64,000 nt of DNA from Hyphomicrobiales bacterium (GTDB taxonomy: Bacteria > Pseudomonadota > Alphaproteobacteria > Rhizobiales > Beijerinckiaceae), in NCBI GenBank assembly GCA_930633495.1, contig CAKNFJ010000001.1, positions 2,477,001-2,541,000 of the forward strand, in the 5' to 3' direction. Shown one piece after another: positions 11,871-21,416 of the stretch (position 1 is the first letter of the stretch; each line of letters opens with the position of its first letter). The notes beneath the pieces are model-generated. The model worked only from the letters and a program-made list of their open reading frames with translations. It did no database searches and was not told where the DNA came from. Made by a program: the position numbers and the translations under genes.

Positions 11871-11876
11871 GCGTGC

Positions 11877-12410
11877 TCAGGAGGTGATGTCGGCGGCAAT
11901 CTGTCCGCGGACGATGGTCGCGAGGTTCTTCGCTGCCCGGACCTGGGCGTCGCGCGCCGCCCGGACGCTGGCAAATCGCTGCGAGGAGCGCTCATAGGGC
12001 GCGCGCACAGAGTTGGTGCCGGAGGAGACGACCTCGCCGGTTCCGATCCGGGTGACCTTCCAGGTCGCCGTGGCGATCAGGACGGCCGAATCGGCGCGGC
12101 CTGCGGCATAGTCGACCGTGATGACCTCGATCGATTCCGCGATGTTGGCCTCTAGTCTCAGCTTCTTCGGGGCGTCGGGATCGCCGCTGCCGTCGAGCTC
12201 GAAAACCATCTCGTTGCGGAAGTAGTGCCCCATCAGCCCTTTGATCTCGGGAATCTCGATGCCGCGCATCGCCGATTTGACGCTGCCGCCGACGGTGCTC
12301 GTGGTGTTCTCGGAATAGAGCGGCTGGAAGCAGCCCCCGAGAAGGACGGCCGCGCCGAGCGCGGCTGCCAGCAAGGCCCGGCGGGGGAACACGGCTTCAG
12401 ACGACGACAT
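11877..12410 (-). CDS. lptE: LPS-assembly lipoprotein LptE
   Basis: Outer-membrane lipoprotein of 177 residues that plugs the LptD barrel for lipopolysaccharide insertion. An N-terminal signal ([16 protein letters not shown]) ends in a lipobox with the cysteine at about residue 27. FQPLYSE after the cysteine is the hallmark of alphaproteobacterial LptE. The gene starts inside the last codons of leuS (14-base overlap) and precedes holA. Confidence 0.92.
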   Translation of the reverse strand: MSSSEAVFPRRALLAAALGAAVLLGGCFQPLYSENTTSTVGGSVKSAMRGIEIPEIKGLMGHYFRNEMVFELDGSGDPDAPKKLRLEANIAESIEVITVDYAAGRADSAVLIATATWKVTRIGTGEVVSSGTNSVRAPYERSSQRFASVRAARDAQVRAAKNLATIVRGQIAADITS

Positions 12411-15021
12411 TCACGATTCTCCCCGGAACCACGATGATCTTGCGGATCGCGCGCCCTTCAAGAGCGCGCTGCACGGCCTCGTTCGCCCGCACCGCCGCTT
12501 CGACCGCCACCGTATCGGCATCGGCCGGCACGGTCACCTCCGCACGCTTCTTGCCGTTGAGCTGGACCGGCAGCGTGATGCTGTCGTCCTTCAGCAGCGT
12601 GCCGTCGACCTCGGGCCATGACGCCTCGCCGGCGAGACCCGGCCGGCCGAGGGTCTGCCAGCATTCCTCGGCCAGATGCGGCATCATCGGCGCGACAAGC
12701 TGGGTGACGATCGTGGCGGCTTCGAGGAGCGCGAAGGCGATGTCGGTATCGAGTTCGGGCTTCTCGGCCGCGCCGTCCAGCGCCTTACCGATGGCGTTGG
12801 TCAGCGTGTAGATATGAGCGACGCAGCGGTTGAAACCGAGGCGTTCGATATCGGCGCCGACAGCGTCGAGCGCGCGATGGCTCGCCTTGCGCAGGGCCAA
12901 TGCGGCCTCGCCGATGGCGGCAGGCTTGTCGGCCTTGCCGCCGGTGCGCTCGGCGATCTCCGCGACCAGGCGCCAGAGGCGCTGGACGAAGCGGGCGGCG
13001 CCCTGCACGCCCTCATCGGTCCAGATCACGTCGCGATCCGGCGGCGAATCGGAGAGCATGAACCAGCGCGCCGTATCGGCGCCGTAGGAGGCGATGATGT
13101 CGTCCGGGTCCACGACGTTCTTCTTGGACTTCGACATCTTCTCGATCGGGCCGATCTCGATCGGAGCTCCGGTCTCGACATCGAAACCGCGCCGGTCGCT
13201 GCCGGCGACCTCGATGCGGACATTGCCCGGCTCGACCCAGTCGCCATTGGCGGCGCGATAGGTCTCATGCACGACCATGCCTTGCGTGAAGAGGCCGGCG
13301 AAGGGCTCGTCCAGCCCGGCATGGCCGGTCTTCTTCATGGCGCGGGTGAAGAAGCGCGAATAGAGCAGGTGCAGGATCGCGTGCTCGACGCCGCCGATAT
13401 ACTGGTCGACCGGCAGGAAGCGGTCGACGGCCTTGCGGTCGGTCGGGCTCTCCGTGCGCCACGGGTCGGTGAAGCGGGCGAAGTACCAGGACGAATCGAC
13501 GAAGGTGTCCATCGTATCCGTCTCGCGACGGGCGTCCTTGCCGCATTGCGGGCAGGCGACATGCTTCCAGCTCGGGTGATGATCGAGCGGATTACCCGGC
13601 TTCTCGAAGGAGACGTCGTCCGGCAGCTTCACCGGCAGGTCGACATCGGGAACCGGAACCGTTCCGCAGTCGGAACAATGGATGACCGGGATCGGGCAGC
13701 CCCAGTAGCGCTGGCGCGAAATGCCCCAGTCGCGCAGGCGGAAATTGACCTTGCGCTGGCCGACTGGACGGTTGCCGCGGGTCTCAGCTTCGAGGCGGCG
13801 GGCGACCTCCTCCTTGGCTTCCGCGATGGTCATACCGTCGAGGAAGCGGGAATTGATCATCCGGCCGTCGCCGTCATAGGCGGTGTCGGTGATGACGAAG
13901 CCGGCCGGATCGGTGCCTTCCGGCGCGACGACCGGGGTATTGCCCAGGCCATACTTGTTGACGAAGTCGAGGTCGCGCTGGTCATGCGCCGGGCAGCCGA
14001 AGATGGCGCCCGTGCCGTATTCCATCAGGATGAAGTTCGCGACATAGACCGGTAGCGTCCAGTTCGGATCGAGCGGGTGGACGGCGCGCAAGCCGGTGTC
14101 GAAGCCGAGCTTCTCGGCCTTGTCGATGGCCTCCTGCGCCGTGCCGGTGCGCTTGCATTCCTCGATGAAGGCCTGCAGCTCCGGATTATTGGCGGCGATG
14201 GCCTTGGCGATCGGATGATCGGGCGCGACCGCGACGAATTTGGCGCCGAACAGCGTGTCGGGCCGGGTGGTGTAGACCTCGACCTCGCCCTGGCCGACCG
14301 CATTCGATTCGAGTGCGAAACGAACCAGCAGACCTTCAGAGCGGCCGATCCAGTTCTTCTGCATCAGCCGGACCTTGTCGGGCCAGCGGGTCAGGCCGTC
14401 GAGGGCGTCGTTCAGCTCCTGGCCGTAATCGGTGATCTTGAAGAACCACTGGGTCAGCTCGCGGATCTCGACCGGCGCGCCCGAGCGCCAGCCACGGCCG
14501 TCGATGACCTGCTCGTTGGCGAGCACGGTCTCGTCGACCGGGTCCCAGTTGACCTTAGCGGTCTTGCGGTCGACCAGCCCGGCCTTCAGGAAGTCCAGGA
14601 ACATCTTCTGCTGGTGGCGATAGTAGCTGGGGTCGCAGGTCGCGAGCTCGCGGCTCCAGTCGAGCGACAAGCCCATCGACTTCAGCTGCTTGCGCATCGT
14701 CGCGATGTTCTCATAGGTCCATTCGCGCGGATGAACCTTCTTCTGCTTGGCGGCGTTCTCCGCCGGCAGGCCGAAGGCGTCCCAGCCCATCGGGTGGAGC
14801 ACCGAAAAGCCCTTGGCGCGCTTGTAGCGCGCGACGACGTCACCCATCGCATAGTTGCGGACATGGCCCATATGGATGCGGCCCGACGGATACGGGAACA
14901 TCTCGAGGACGTAGTAGCTCGGCCGCGTGTCGTCGTTCCTCGTCTCGAAGAGCTTGCGCTCCTCCCAGACGGTGCGCCATTTCGGCTCGGACTCTTTCGG
15001 ATTGTAGCGTTCGACGGCCAT
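12397..15021 (-). CDS. leuS: Leucyl-tRNA synthetase
   Basis: Class I aminoacyl-tRNA synthetase of 874 residues that charges tRNA-Leu. The HIGH-equivalent is [15 protein letters not shown] and the KMSKS loop is [13 protein letters not shown]. The CP1 editing domain lies between, with the [20 protein letters not shown] block. I chose the ATG at 15021 ([15 protein letters not shown]), the normal start of the family; the frame extends 30 codons further upstream. It heads the operon leuS-lptE-holA and is divergent from the yggS-type gene. Confidence 0.97.
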   Translation of the reverse strand: MAVERYNPKESEPKWRTVWEERKLFETRNDDTRPSYYVLEMFPYPSGRIHMGHVRNYAMGDVVARYKRAKGFSVLHPMGWDAFGLPAENAAKQKKVHPREWTYENIATMRKQLKSMGLSLDWSRELATCDPSYYRHQQKMFLDFLKAGLVDRKTAKVNWDPVDETVLANEQVIDGRGWRSGAPVEIRELTQWFFKITDYGQELNDALDGLTRWPDKVRLMQKNWIGRSEGLLVRFALESNAVGQGEVEVYTTRPDTLFGAKFVAVAPDHPIAKAIAANNPELQAFIEECKRTGTAQEAIDKAEKLGFDTGLRAVHPLDPNWTLPVYVANFILMEYGTGAIFGCPAHDQRDLDFVNKYGLGNTPVVAPEGTDPAGFVITDTAYDGDGRMINSRFLDGMTIAEAKEEVARRLEAETRGNRPVGQRKVNFRLRDWGISRQRYWGCPIPVIHCSDCGTVPVPDVDLPVKLPDDVSFEKPGNPLDHHPSWKHVACPQCGKDARRETDTMDTFVDSSWYFARFTDPWRTESPTDRKAVDRFLPVDQYIGGVEHAILHLLYSRFFTRAMKKTGHAGLDEPFAGLFTQGMVVHETYRAANGDWVEPGNVRIEVAGSDRRGFDVETGAPIEIGPIEKMSKSKKNVVDPDDIIASYGADTARWFMLSDSPPDRDVIWTDEGVQGAARFVQRLWRLVAEIAERTGGKADKPAAIGEAALALRKASHRALDAVGADIERLGFNRCVAHIYTLTNAIGKALDGAAEKPELDTDIAFALLEAATIVTQLVAPMMPHLAEECWQTLGRPGLAGEASWPEVDGTLLKDDSITLPVQLNGKKRAEVTVPADADTVAVEAAVRANEAVQRALEGRAIRKIIVVPGRIVNVVV

Positions 15022-15174
15022 GTCAGCGGGCAATTCTTGACGGTTTGCCGGCTCCCGGAGGCAGGCCGGCGCAGGGGCTGAATGCAAAAACCGGATGTCG
15101 GAATCTTGCAACCTGCTCTAGGACACCATTGCGCGCACGCGGTCAACGGCGCGCAGGGCATGAGAGGCTGGCAG

Positions 15175-15840
15175 ATGAGCGATACGGTTACGCGTTTGGC
15201 TGAAATCAGGGCGGCGATCGGCCGGGCCGAGCGCGATTTCGGGCGTGAAGCCGGTTCGGTTGCGCTGGTCGCGGTCTCCAAGACCAAGCCGGTCGAGCAG
15301 ATTGTGGAAGTGCTCGAAGCCGGGCAACGCATCTTCGGCGAGAACTATGTCCAGGAAGCCAAGGCGAAATGGCCGGCGCTGAAGGAACGCTTTCCCGATG
15401 CCGAGCTGCACATGATCGGCCCGCTGCAGTCGAACAAGGCGCGCGAGGCGGTCGAGCTCTTTGACGTCATCCAGTCGCTCGACCGGGAGAGCCTAGCGAA
15501 GGAGCTCGCACGCGAGATCGCGCGTGCCGGCAAGACTCCGCGGCTCTTCGTGCAGGTCAATACGGGCGAGGAGGCGCAGAAGGGCGGCGTGCTGCCGGCC
15601 GATACGGATGCCTTCATCGCCCGCTGCCGCGAGGTTCACGGTCTCGCGATCGAGGGGCTGATGTGCATTCCGCCGGCCGACGAGCCGCCCTCGCCGCATT
15701 TCGGACTGCTCGCGAAGATCGCCGTGCGGAACGGGCTCAAGGGCCTGTCGATGGGCATGAGCGCCGATTACGAGGCGGCGATCCAGCTTGGCGCGACCTA
15801 TGTGCGCGTCGGCAGCGCCATCTTCGGGGCGCGGGGGTAA
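15175..15840 (+). CDS. YggS-family pyridoxal-phosphate homeostasis protein
   Basis: YggS/PROSC family PLP-binding protein of 221 residues, thought to buffer pyridoxal phosphate rather than catalyse a reaction. The PLP-lysine region is VALVAVSKTKP, followed by FGENYVQEAKAKWP and HMIGPLQSNKAREAV. LSMGMSADYEAAIQLGATYVRVGSAIFG forms the phosphate-binding end, here quoted in two overlapping parts of the barrel. The ATG at 15175 has GAGAGG (15162-15167) upstream. It is divergent from leuS, and the 153-bp gap probably carries both promoters. Confidence 0.93.
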   Translation: MSDTVTRLAEIRAAIGRAERDFGREAGSVALVAVSKTKPVEQIVEVLEAGQRIFGENYVQEAKAKWPALKERFPDAELHMIGPLQSNKAREAVELFDVIQSLDRESLAKELAREIARAGKTPRLFVQVNTGEEAQKGGVLPADTDAFIARCREVHGLAIEGLMCIPPADEPPSPHFGLLAKIAVRNGLKGLSMGMSADYEAAIQLGATYVRVGSAIFGARG

Positions 15841-15853
15841 GGTCAACCAAGTC

Positions 15854-15977
15854 GTCATCACGGACAAGCGGCGAAGCCGCGCAGATCCGGGACCGCCACC
15901 CGGAGAGGGCACCCTCTTCTGATAGCGGTCCCGTGTCTGCGCAGCGGCACTGCGCGCCGCAGCGCGCACGGGATGAC
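15854..15977. repeat. Intergenic imperfect palindrome (GTCAT...ATGAC family)
   Basis: Starts GTCATCACGGACAAG and ends CACGGGATGAC. Internal partly paired segments are centred on GGGACCGC/GCGGTCCC. It is placed after the yggS-type gene and before the convergent VOC gene. It shares end sequences with other intergenic elements in this window. Confidence 0.6.
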
Positions 15978-15985
15978 AGCGCGTT

Positions 15986-16372
15986 TCAAACCTGTTTCAA
16001 GGGCTCGCCGACATCGATGCGGTTGCCGTCGGGGTCCTCGAAGACGAACGCACGCAAGCCGTAATCCTTGTCGCGCAGGCCCTTGACGATACGCAGGCCG
16101 CGCTCGCGGACGATGGCGTGCACCGCCTCGATATCTTCGACCATCATATGCGCGACGTTGAAGGGCGCCGCCTTATGGCCGGGTTGAAGCGTGAGGTGCA
16201 GTTCGGCGGCGTCGTGCTTCAGGATCATGAAGCCGACGGGGTTTCCGTTCTCGAAGGTTTTCCGGAAGCCGAGGGCTCCGATGTAGAAGTCGCAAGCCCG
16301 CGCCATGTCGGCTACGGGCAGCATGGCGGCGATCCGCCCGAAGCGGAGGCCGGAAGAGACCGAATCAGTCAT
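15986..16372 (-). CDS. VOC-family (glyoxalase-like) protein
   Basis: Small vicinal-oxygen-chelate fold protein of 128 residues. The pattern is AAMLPVADMARACDFYIGALGF at the N-terminus (given here only as the usual beta-alpha start) and the C-terminal AFVFEDPDGNRIDV, typical of glyoxalase/bleomycin-resistance folds. An HLTLQP segment holds a possible metal histidine. The substrate cannot be named. Start at ATG 16372 gives normal length. It lies 104 bases after the L,D-transpeptidase gene on the same strand. Confidence 0.8.
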   Translation of the reverse strand: MTDSVSSGLRFGRIAAMLPVADMARACDFYIGALGFRKTFENGNPVGFMILKHDAAELHLTLQPGHKAAPFNVAHMMVEDIEAVHAIVRERGLRIVKGLRDKDYGLRAFVFEDPDGNRIDVGEPLKQV

Positions 16373-16476
16373 CGCAATGCTCGTATTGGGAGCGGCGCGG
16401 CGATGCAGGACGGTGCCTGGTCGCGTCGGCCGGTTCCGGAGAGGATGGTCGAGACGGTGCTCCGCGCCAGTCTTAC

Positions 16477-17079
16477 TTACCTGACCAGAATCCGGCAATG
16501 GCGCGCCAGCCTGGGCAGCACCTTGGCGAAGACATGGCCTTCGACCGCGACGCAGCCCGCCGTCGGCGTGAAGCCCGGCCGGGCAAGGTGCCAGAAGATG
16601 GCGCTGCCGCGCCCGCGAATCACCGGCCGGTCGTTCCAGCCGAGCTCGACGATGACGTCGTAGAGATTATCCTCGCGCTGCAGGCGTTCCTCGGCCTCTC
16701 CGGGCGGACGGTCGATCAGGCGGTTGTAGCGGCGATCCTCCCTATCGTCGCACCAGGCGTCGCGCGGCCCGATTCGCTTCAGCGGCAGGAGCGTGCGCGG
16801 ACGGGCGAGGCGATCGGCACGGTAGAAGACGCTGCGTAGCGGCAGGGCTGTACGCGGTGTCCCGCCATCGCCCTCGCGTTTGTCGGTGCGGATGCCGGAG
16901 CGGCCGAGCGCACAGGGGAACACGGTGGAGCCGGCGACGATGAAGCCCTTGCGGCGGTCATGGACGGAGGCGAAGACCCGCAGCGAGGAGAGCTTGCGCG
17001 GGTCGGAGACGGCGGGCGGACGGTTTCTCACGGGGAATTCCAGGCTGCCTGACTTGCGATGACGACTCAGCGGGCTCAT
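16477..17079 (-). CDS. L,D-transpeptidase (YkuD-fold) family protein
   Basis: Protein of 200 residues ending in a YkuD-type catalytic block with His164 (AIFWHLARPGF) and Cys176 (TAGCVAV). This is the His/Cys arrangement of L,D-transpeptidases that form 3-3 crosslinks in peptidoglycan or attach proteins to it. I see no clear signal peptide: the N-terminus is basic and polar. The catalytic site should act in the periplasm, so export may need a different start or route. It is divergent from the response regulator with only 34 bases between. Confidence 0.8.
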   Translation of the reverse strand: MSPLSRHRKSGSLEFPVRNRPPAVSDPRKLSSLRVFASVHDRRKGFIVAGSTVFPCALGRSGIRTDKREGDGGTPRTALPLRSVFYRADRLARPRTLLPLKRIGPRDAWCDDREDRRYNRLIDRPPGEAEERLQREDNLYDVIVELGWNDRPVIRGRGSAIFWHLARPGFTPTAGCVAVEGHVFAKVLPRLARHCRILVR

Positions 17080-17113
17080 GTTGCCCTAACGATTGCGTGC
17101 GAGCGAACCGTTC

Positions 17114-17800
17114 ATGTCCGTCGTCCATCATATTCTCCTGGTCGATGACGACCAGACCCTGCGTGATGCGCTGGCCGAGCAGCTTGCGCTCTACGAGGAG
17201 TTCAGGTTGTCCACGGCCGGCACGGCCGGCGCGGCCGTCAAGGCCGTGCAGGGCGAGCGCGTCGACCTCGTCGTCATGGATGTCGGCCTGCCCGACATGG
17301 ACGGGCGCGAGGCCGTCAAGGTGATGCGCAAGAACGGCTTCAAGAGCCCGGTCGTCATGCTGACGGCGCAAGGGTCCGATGCCGACACGGTGCTGGGGCT
17401 CGAAGCCGGCGCCAACGACTATGTGGTCAAGCCGTTCAAATTCGCCGTGCTGCTGGCGCGCATCCGCGCGCATTTGCGGCAATACGAGGCGAGCGAGGAT
17501 GCGATCTTTCAGGTCGGCCCCTACACCTTCCACCCCGGCTCGAAGCTGCTCGTCAGCGAGAAGGGCTCGAAGACCAAGCTCACCGAGAAGGAAACCGCGA
17601 TCCTGCGCTTCCTCTACCGGGCCGGCCGCAAGCCGATCGCGCGCGAGGTGCTGCTGCAGGAGGTCTGGGGCTACAACAGCCAGGTCACGACCCATACGCT
17701 GGAAACGCATATCTACCGCCTGCGCCAGAAAATCGAACCCGACCCCGGCAATGCCCGCCTGCTCGTCACCGATGCCGGCGGCTACCGGCTGAATCCCTGA
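17114..17800 (+). CDS. OmpR/PhoB-family response regulator (CenR-like)
   Basis: Two-component response regulator of 228 residues. The receiver domain has the acidic pocket DDD (11-13), phospho-acceptor Asp56 in VVMDVGLPDMDG, and Lys106 in VVKPF. The C-terminal winged helix has VWGYNSQVTTHTLETHIYRLRQKI. The sequence recalls CenR, an essential cell-envelope regulator of Caulobacter and Brucella; this is from memory and is an inference. No cognate histidine kinase is adjacent, which also fits CenR. The ATG at 17114 starts the canonical receiver; the next gene begins four bases after its stop. Confidence 0.88.
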   Translation: MSVVHHILLVDDDQTLRDALAEQLALYEEFRLSTAGTAGAAVKAVQGERVDLVVMDVGLPDMDGREAVKVMRKNGFKSPVVMLTAQGSDADTVLGLEAGANDYVVKPFKFAVLLARIRAHLRQYEASEDAIFQVGPYTFHPGSKLLVSEKGSKTKLTEKETAILRFLYRAGRKPIAREVLLQEVWGYNSQVTTHTLETHIYRLRQKIEPDPGNARLLVTDAGGYRLNP

Positions 17801-17803
17801 CGC

Positions 17804-18268
17804 ATGGCGCTCGACGACGATATGGCCCTGCTGGCCCGGCAGCCGCTGCTGAGCCTGATGGAGCGCGACGCGCTGCGGCTGCTGGCCTTCGCGGCGGAAA
17901 GCCGCATCCTGCGGGCCGGGGACGTGCTGTTCCGGTCCGGCGAGCCTTCGGACGGGGCCATTATCGTGGTGTCCGGCGCGATCGCGATCACGACGCAGGA
18001 TGACGGCCAGCCCGCCAGCGAGATCATCGGGCCGGGCGCGATGATCGGCGAGCTCGCCCTCTTCACCTCGCTGCCCAGGCAGGTGACGGCCATCGCGCGC
18101 GAGCCGACGCAGATCATGCGGTTGCCGCGCAGCGTGATGCGGCGCGTGCTTGGCGAATCGCCCGACTCGGCCGAGGCGATCATGGCGGTGCTCGGCGACA
18201 GGTTGCGCGGGTTCGTCGACGAGCTCTCGACCGTGCAGCAGGCGCTCGGCGCGATCGACCACAAATAG
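17804..18268 (+). CDS. Cyclic-nucleotide-binding domain protein
   Basis: Single cNMP-binding domain of 154 residues with no DNA-binding domain. The beta-barrel is followed by a phosphate-binding cassette region GAMIGELALFTSLPRQVTA (GELAL is typical; the key arginine occurs as PRQVTA). It is four bases after the response regulator, so the two are co-transcribed. It could be a standalone sensor that works with that regulator, but the partner is unknown. A long palindrome follows the stop. Confidence 0.82.
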   Translation: MALDDDMALLARQPLLSLMERDALRLLAFAAESRILRAGDVLFRSGEPSDGAIIVVSGAIAITTQDDGQPASEIIGPGAMIGELALFTSLPRQVTAIAREPTQIMRLPRSVMRRVLGESPDSAEAIMAVLGDRLRGFVDELSTVQQALGAIDHK

Positions 18269-18289
18269 CGCTTTCGGGCCACCTCGACG

Positions 18290-18387
18290 GTCATTGCGAG
18301 GAGCGGAGCGACGAAGCAATCCAGGGGGGACCGGGTGAGACACCCAACCTGATCCCCCTGGATTGCTTCGCTTATGCTCGCAATGAC
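18290..18387. repeat. Long intergenic palindrome
   Basis: Arms GTCATTGCGAG (18290-18300) and CTCGCAATGAC (18377-18387) are perfectly complementary. An inner pair (CGAAGCAATCCAGGGGG against CCCCCTGGATTGCTTCG) also pairs over 17 bases. The element lies between the cNMP-binding gene and the convergent eamA gene and could terminate both transcripts. Confidence 0.8.
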
Positions 18388-18415
18388 GACATGCCTCCTC
18401 CGCTTTCTTCGCGGA

Positions 18416-19333
18416 TCAGGATGCCGGCGGGTGCCTGGCGGCGCGGATTGCCGCGAAGCGCGGCCAGAGGATGTTGATGCACAGGCCGGACATGACGAGC
18501 CCGGCGGCCAGGAACTTCCAGGCCGGCAGGGGCTCGCCGAGCCAGAGGGCGGCGGCGCCCATGCCGAAGATCGGTACCAGCAAGGCGGTCGGCGCGACCG
18601 TCGCGGCGGCGTAGCGCGAAAGCAGCCAGCCCCAGACGGCATAGCCGAACATGACATTGCCGACCGCTTGCCAGAGGGCCGCTGCCCATGCGGCTGGAGG
18701 GGCACTGGACAGCGCCTCGCGGATCGCTGGCCAGCCTTCGGCGAGCCAGGACAGGGCGAAGAGCGGCGGCACGGCGAAGAGGCTGGTCCAGACGACATAG
18801 GCCAGCATGTCGACGCCGGGCGTGCTGCGGGAGACGATGTTGCCTGCGGCCCAGCACAGCGCCGCCCCGAGCACGAGGGCGATCCCGAGCGGCGTCGTCG
18901 CGCCGTCGGTGTGCCAGAGAATGACGCCGATCCCGACCGCGGCGAGCAGCAGGCCGGTGATCTGGAAGGGCTGTACGCGCTCATGGGTGATCGCGGCGGC
19001 GAGCAGGATGGTGAAGAAGGGCTGCGACTGCACCACCAGCGAGGCGAGGCCCGGCGTGATGAGGCCCTTAATGGCGAAGAACAGCAGGCCGAATTGGCCG
19101 GCGCCGATCAGCACGCCATAGGCGGCGAGCTTGCGCCACGGCACGGCCGGCCGCTTGAGAAAGAAGACGGCCGGCAGCAGCGCGAAGGTGAAGCGCAGGC
19201 AGGCGAAGAGCGGCGGTGGAAAATGTTCCACGCCGATATGGATGACGACGAAGTTGGTGCCCCAGACCACCATCACCGCGAGGGTGAGCAGCGCGTCGCG
19301 CAGGGACAGCGATGTGGGAAGCGGGGAATGCAC
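18416..19333 (-). CDS. eamA: EamA-type drug/metabolite exporter
   Basis: DMT-superfamily transporter of 305 residues with about ten hydrophobic helices in two EamA repeats. The sequence is close to E. coli EamA (YdeD), an exporter of O-acetylserine and cysteine: VVVWGTNFV at the start, GLASLVVQSQPFFTILL in the first repeat and VAPTALLVPIFGMGAAALWLGE in the second. Substrate assignment is by similarity only. It is monocistronic, between palindromic elements on both sides. Confidence 0.88.
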   Translation of the reverse strand: MHSPLPTSLSLRDALLTLAVMVVWGTNFVVIHIGVEHFPPPLFACLRFTFALLPAVFFLKRPAVPWRKLAAYGVLIGAGQFGLLFFAIKGLITPGLASLVVQSQPFFTILLAAAITHERVQPFQITGLLLAAVGIGVILWHTDGATTPLGIALVLGAALCWAAGNIVSRSTPGVDMLAYVVWTSLFAVPPLFALSWLAEGWPAIREALSSAPPAAWAAALWQAVGNVMFGYAVWGWLLSRYAAATVAPTALLVPIFGMGAAALWLGEPLPAWKFLAAGLVMSGLCINILWPRFAAIRAARHPPAS

Positions 19334-19354
19334 CGGGCCGGTTCACCGTCTATG

Positions 19355-19400
19355 GCATCGGCCCGAAAAGCGGACTGCGGCTTTCGGGAAAAGCCGATGC
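19355..19400. repeat. Small palindromic element of Rhizobiales type
   Basis: GCATCGGC (19355-19362) and GCCGATGC (19393-19400) are perfect arms. The inner CCGAAAAGC and GCTTTCGG nearly pair. Similar GCATCGG...CCGATGC elements are common between genes in Rhizobiales genomes. It lies upstream of eamA and downstream of no convergent gene. Confidence 0.6.
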
Positions 19401-19516
19401 ACAATCAAAACGCTAGGAAACGGCCGGGGCTATATCACGTTGCGCCGGAGGCCCGTTAGGACGGCCGGGCATGGCGGAGGCGCCGCCCGCTCACGAGGCG
19501 GGGCGCGCTGCTGCCG

Positions 19517-20332
19517 TCAGAGTTCCAGCGTCACCGTGACCGGGACGTGATCGGAGGGGCGTTCCCAGCCACGGGCCTCGCGCAGGAAGGTGAGGTCACG
19601 CAGCGCCGGCTTCAGCGCATCCGAGAGCCAGATATGGTCGAGCCTGCGGCCGCGATTGGAGGCTTCCCAATCCTGGGCGCGGTAGCTCCACCAGGAATAG
19701 AGCTTTTCCGGCTCGGGCCGCAGCGTGCGTGCGGCGTCGGTCCAGCCGAGTTCGCTGCGCAGCCGCTCCAGCGTCGTGGTCTCGATCGGGGTGTGGCTGA
19801 CCACGTCGAGAAGCTGCTTGTGGCTCCAGACATCGTGTTCGAGCGGGGCGATGTTGAGATCGCCGAGGAGGATGGCGGGCCGGTCCGTTGGCTTCTTCGT
19901 CACGCCCCAGGCGCCGATCTCGTCGAGGAAGGCGAGCTTGTGGGCGAATTTGTCGTTCTTCTCCGGGTCGGGAATATCGCCGCCGGCCGGGATGTAGAAA
20001 TTATGGATCGCGACGCCGGCGGCGGCTCCGGCCGCCTTGTCGAGCGTCACCGTCATGTGCCGGGCGTCATTGCGGCCGCACATCGACATCGCCTCCTTCT
20101 CGCTGAAGGGCAGCTTCGAGACGATGGCGACGCCGTTGTAGCCCTTCTGGCCGATGAAGGCCTGGTGGACATAGCCAAGCTGGTGGAAGGCCTTGGCCGG
20201 GAACTGCTCGTCCGGCGTCTTGGTCTCCTGCAGGCAGAAGATGTCGGGGGCGTGGGCGTTCAGGAAGTCTCCGACCATGCCGATGCGCAGGCGGACGGAG
20301 TTGATGTTCCAGCTGGTGACGGTGAGTTTCAC
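19517..20332 (-). CDS. xth: Exodeoxyribonuclease III
   Basis: AP endonuclease/3'-5' exonuclease of 271 residues for base-excision repair. Conserved blocks: VTSWNINSVRLR at the start, CLQETK with the metal glutamate, YNGVAIVSK, LGDLNIAP, and the C-terminal RLDHIW and PSDHVPV with the catalytic histidine. The start is set at GTG 20332 (VKLTVTSWN), as in family members; the frame extends 17 codons upstream to an ATG without similarity. It is downstream of the lolA-type gene on the same strand. Confidence 0.93.
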   Translation of the reverse strand: MKLTVTSWNINSVRLRIGMVGDFLNAHAPDIFCLQETKTPDEQFPAKAFHQLGYVHQAFIGQKGYNGVAIVSKLPFSEKEAMSMCGRNDARHMTVTLDKAAGAAAGVAIHNFYIPAGGDIPDPEKNDKFAHKLAFLDEIGAWGVTKKPTDRPAILLGDLNIAPLEHDVWSHKQLLDVVSHTPIETTTLERLRSELGWTDAARTLRPEPEKLYSWWSYRAQDWEASNRGRRLDHIWLSDALKPALRDLTFLREARGWERPSDHVPVTVTLEL

Positions 20333-20431
20333 GCGAGGATTCCGGCCAAGAGGGGCGCCGGAAACTGGGTCGGCGCGCCGCAAAAGGCAAGCCCCGTCAC
20401 GGACTCACGCGATCGCTTCGGTCGAGAGGCG

Positions 20432-21298
20432 TCAGAGCGTGCGCTGGTAGTCGATCACGAAGTTCTTCGGGTCGGGCCGGCGGCGCGTGTCGAGATTGTA
20501 GAGCGAGACCGAGGTCTCGTAGCCCTGCGGGTCGACCACGACCCATTGGCGGAGCTCGTTGGCGACGAGATCGAATTTCAACGTGATCTTCGAGGTGCCG
20601 CCGAGCGTCGAGCGGTCCTCAAGCCGGACCGAGAGGATGTCGCCGTCGATACTGGCGCCCTTCAGCGTGCCCTCGCGGGCGATATCCATGCGCTCGCGCA
20701 CCAGGAATTTCAGCGGCGTCTGGCCGATCGAATAGATGTCCTGCGTCGCCAGGCGCTTGTCCCGCACCGCGACGGAGGTGCCGTCGGAGATGACCTCCGT
20801 GGTGGTGGGCGGCTCGTATTCGAAGCGCATCTTGCCGGGGCGTTGGATGTAGATGCGGCCTTCCAGCCGCCGGCCATTGGCGGCGAACTGGATGAAGTTG
20901 CCCTGCAGGGTGGTGAAGCTGTTGAGATAGGCGTTGAGCCGCTCGATCGCTTCTTCCTGCGTCGCGGGCGCCGCGAGCTTGCCCTTTGCGGGGGTGGCTG
21001 CAGGCTGCGCGGTCTCGGGGGCGGCCGTAGTTGCGGCAGCGCTGCCGGAGGAGGCAGGCTGGGCCGCCGGCGTCTCCGCCGCAGCCGAGCGGGGCATGCC
21101 GAGACCGGCGGGGCGCGGTGGCGGCAGGACAAGACGCGGCGCGGCCGGCCGGGGCGCGGCGGGCTTGGCTGCCGGGTTGGCGGGCGGCTGCTGGAGCGTG
21201 AGAGGCTGCGCGGCCAGAGGCCCGGCTGCGACCGCGCATCCGATCGCAGCCGTCGCCAGAAACACAGTCCGGACCGTCAAGGTCAATCTCTCGAGCAA
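20432..21298 (-). CDS. lolA: LolA-family outer-membrane lipoprotein carrier
   Basis: Periplasmic protein of 288 residues. A signal peptide (about 1-30) is followed by a Pro/Ala-rich linker to about residue 108. The LolA domain then begins EEAIERLNAYLNSFTTLQGNFIQ. The family pattern GRIYIQRPGKMRFEYEPP and a C-terminal aromatic-rich sheet support the call. It ferries lipoproteins from the LolCDE complex to the outer membrane. The unusually long low-complexity linker is the only oddity. It lies after ftsK on the same strand, a common pairing in alphaproteobacteria. Confidence 0.9.
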   Translation of the reverse strand: MLERLTLTVRTVFLATAAIGCAVAAGPLAAQPLTLQQPPANPAAKPAAPRPAAPRLVLPPPRPAGLGMPRSAAAETPAAQPASSGSAAATTAAPETAQPAATPAKGKLAAPATQEEAIERLNAYLNSFTTLQGNFIQFAANGRRLEGRIYIQRPGKMRFEYEPPTTTEVISDGTSVAVRDKRLATQDIYSIGQTPLKFLVRERMDIAREGTLKGASIDGDILSVRLEDRSTLGGTSKITLKFDLVANELRQWVVVDPQGYETSVSLYNLDTRRRPDPKNFVIDYQRTL

Positions 21299-21416
21299 GG
21301 CTGCTCCACTCCCTGTGCCGCGGCCATCCCCGTGCCGAAGCCTGCAAGCGCGTCGCGGCGAAAGGATCGGCGGGTCCCGGCCTGCCGAAAGCTCAACGCG
21401 TGGTCTGCCGCCGAGG

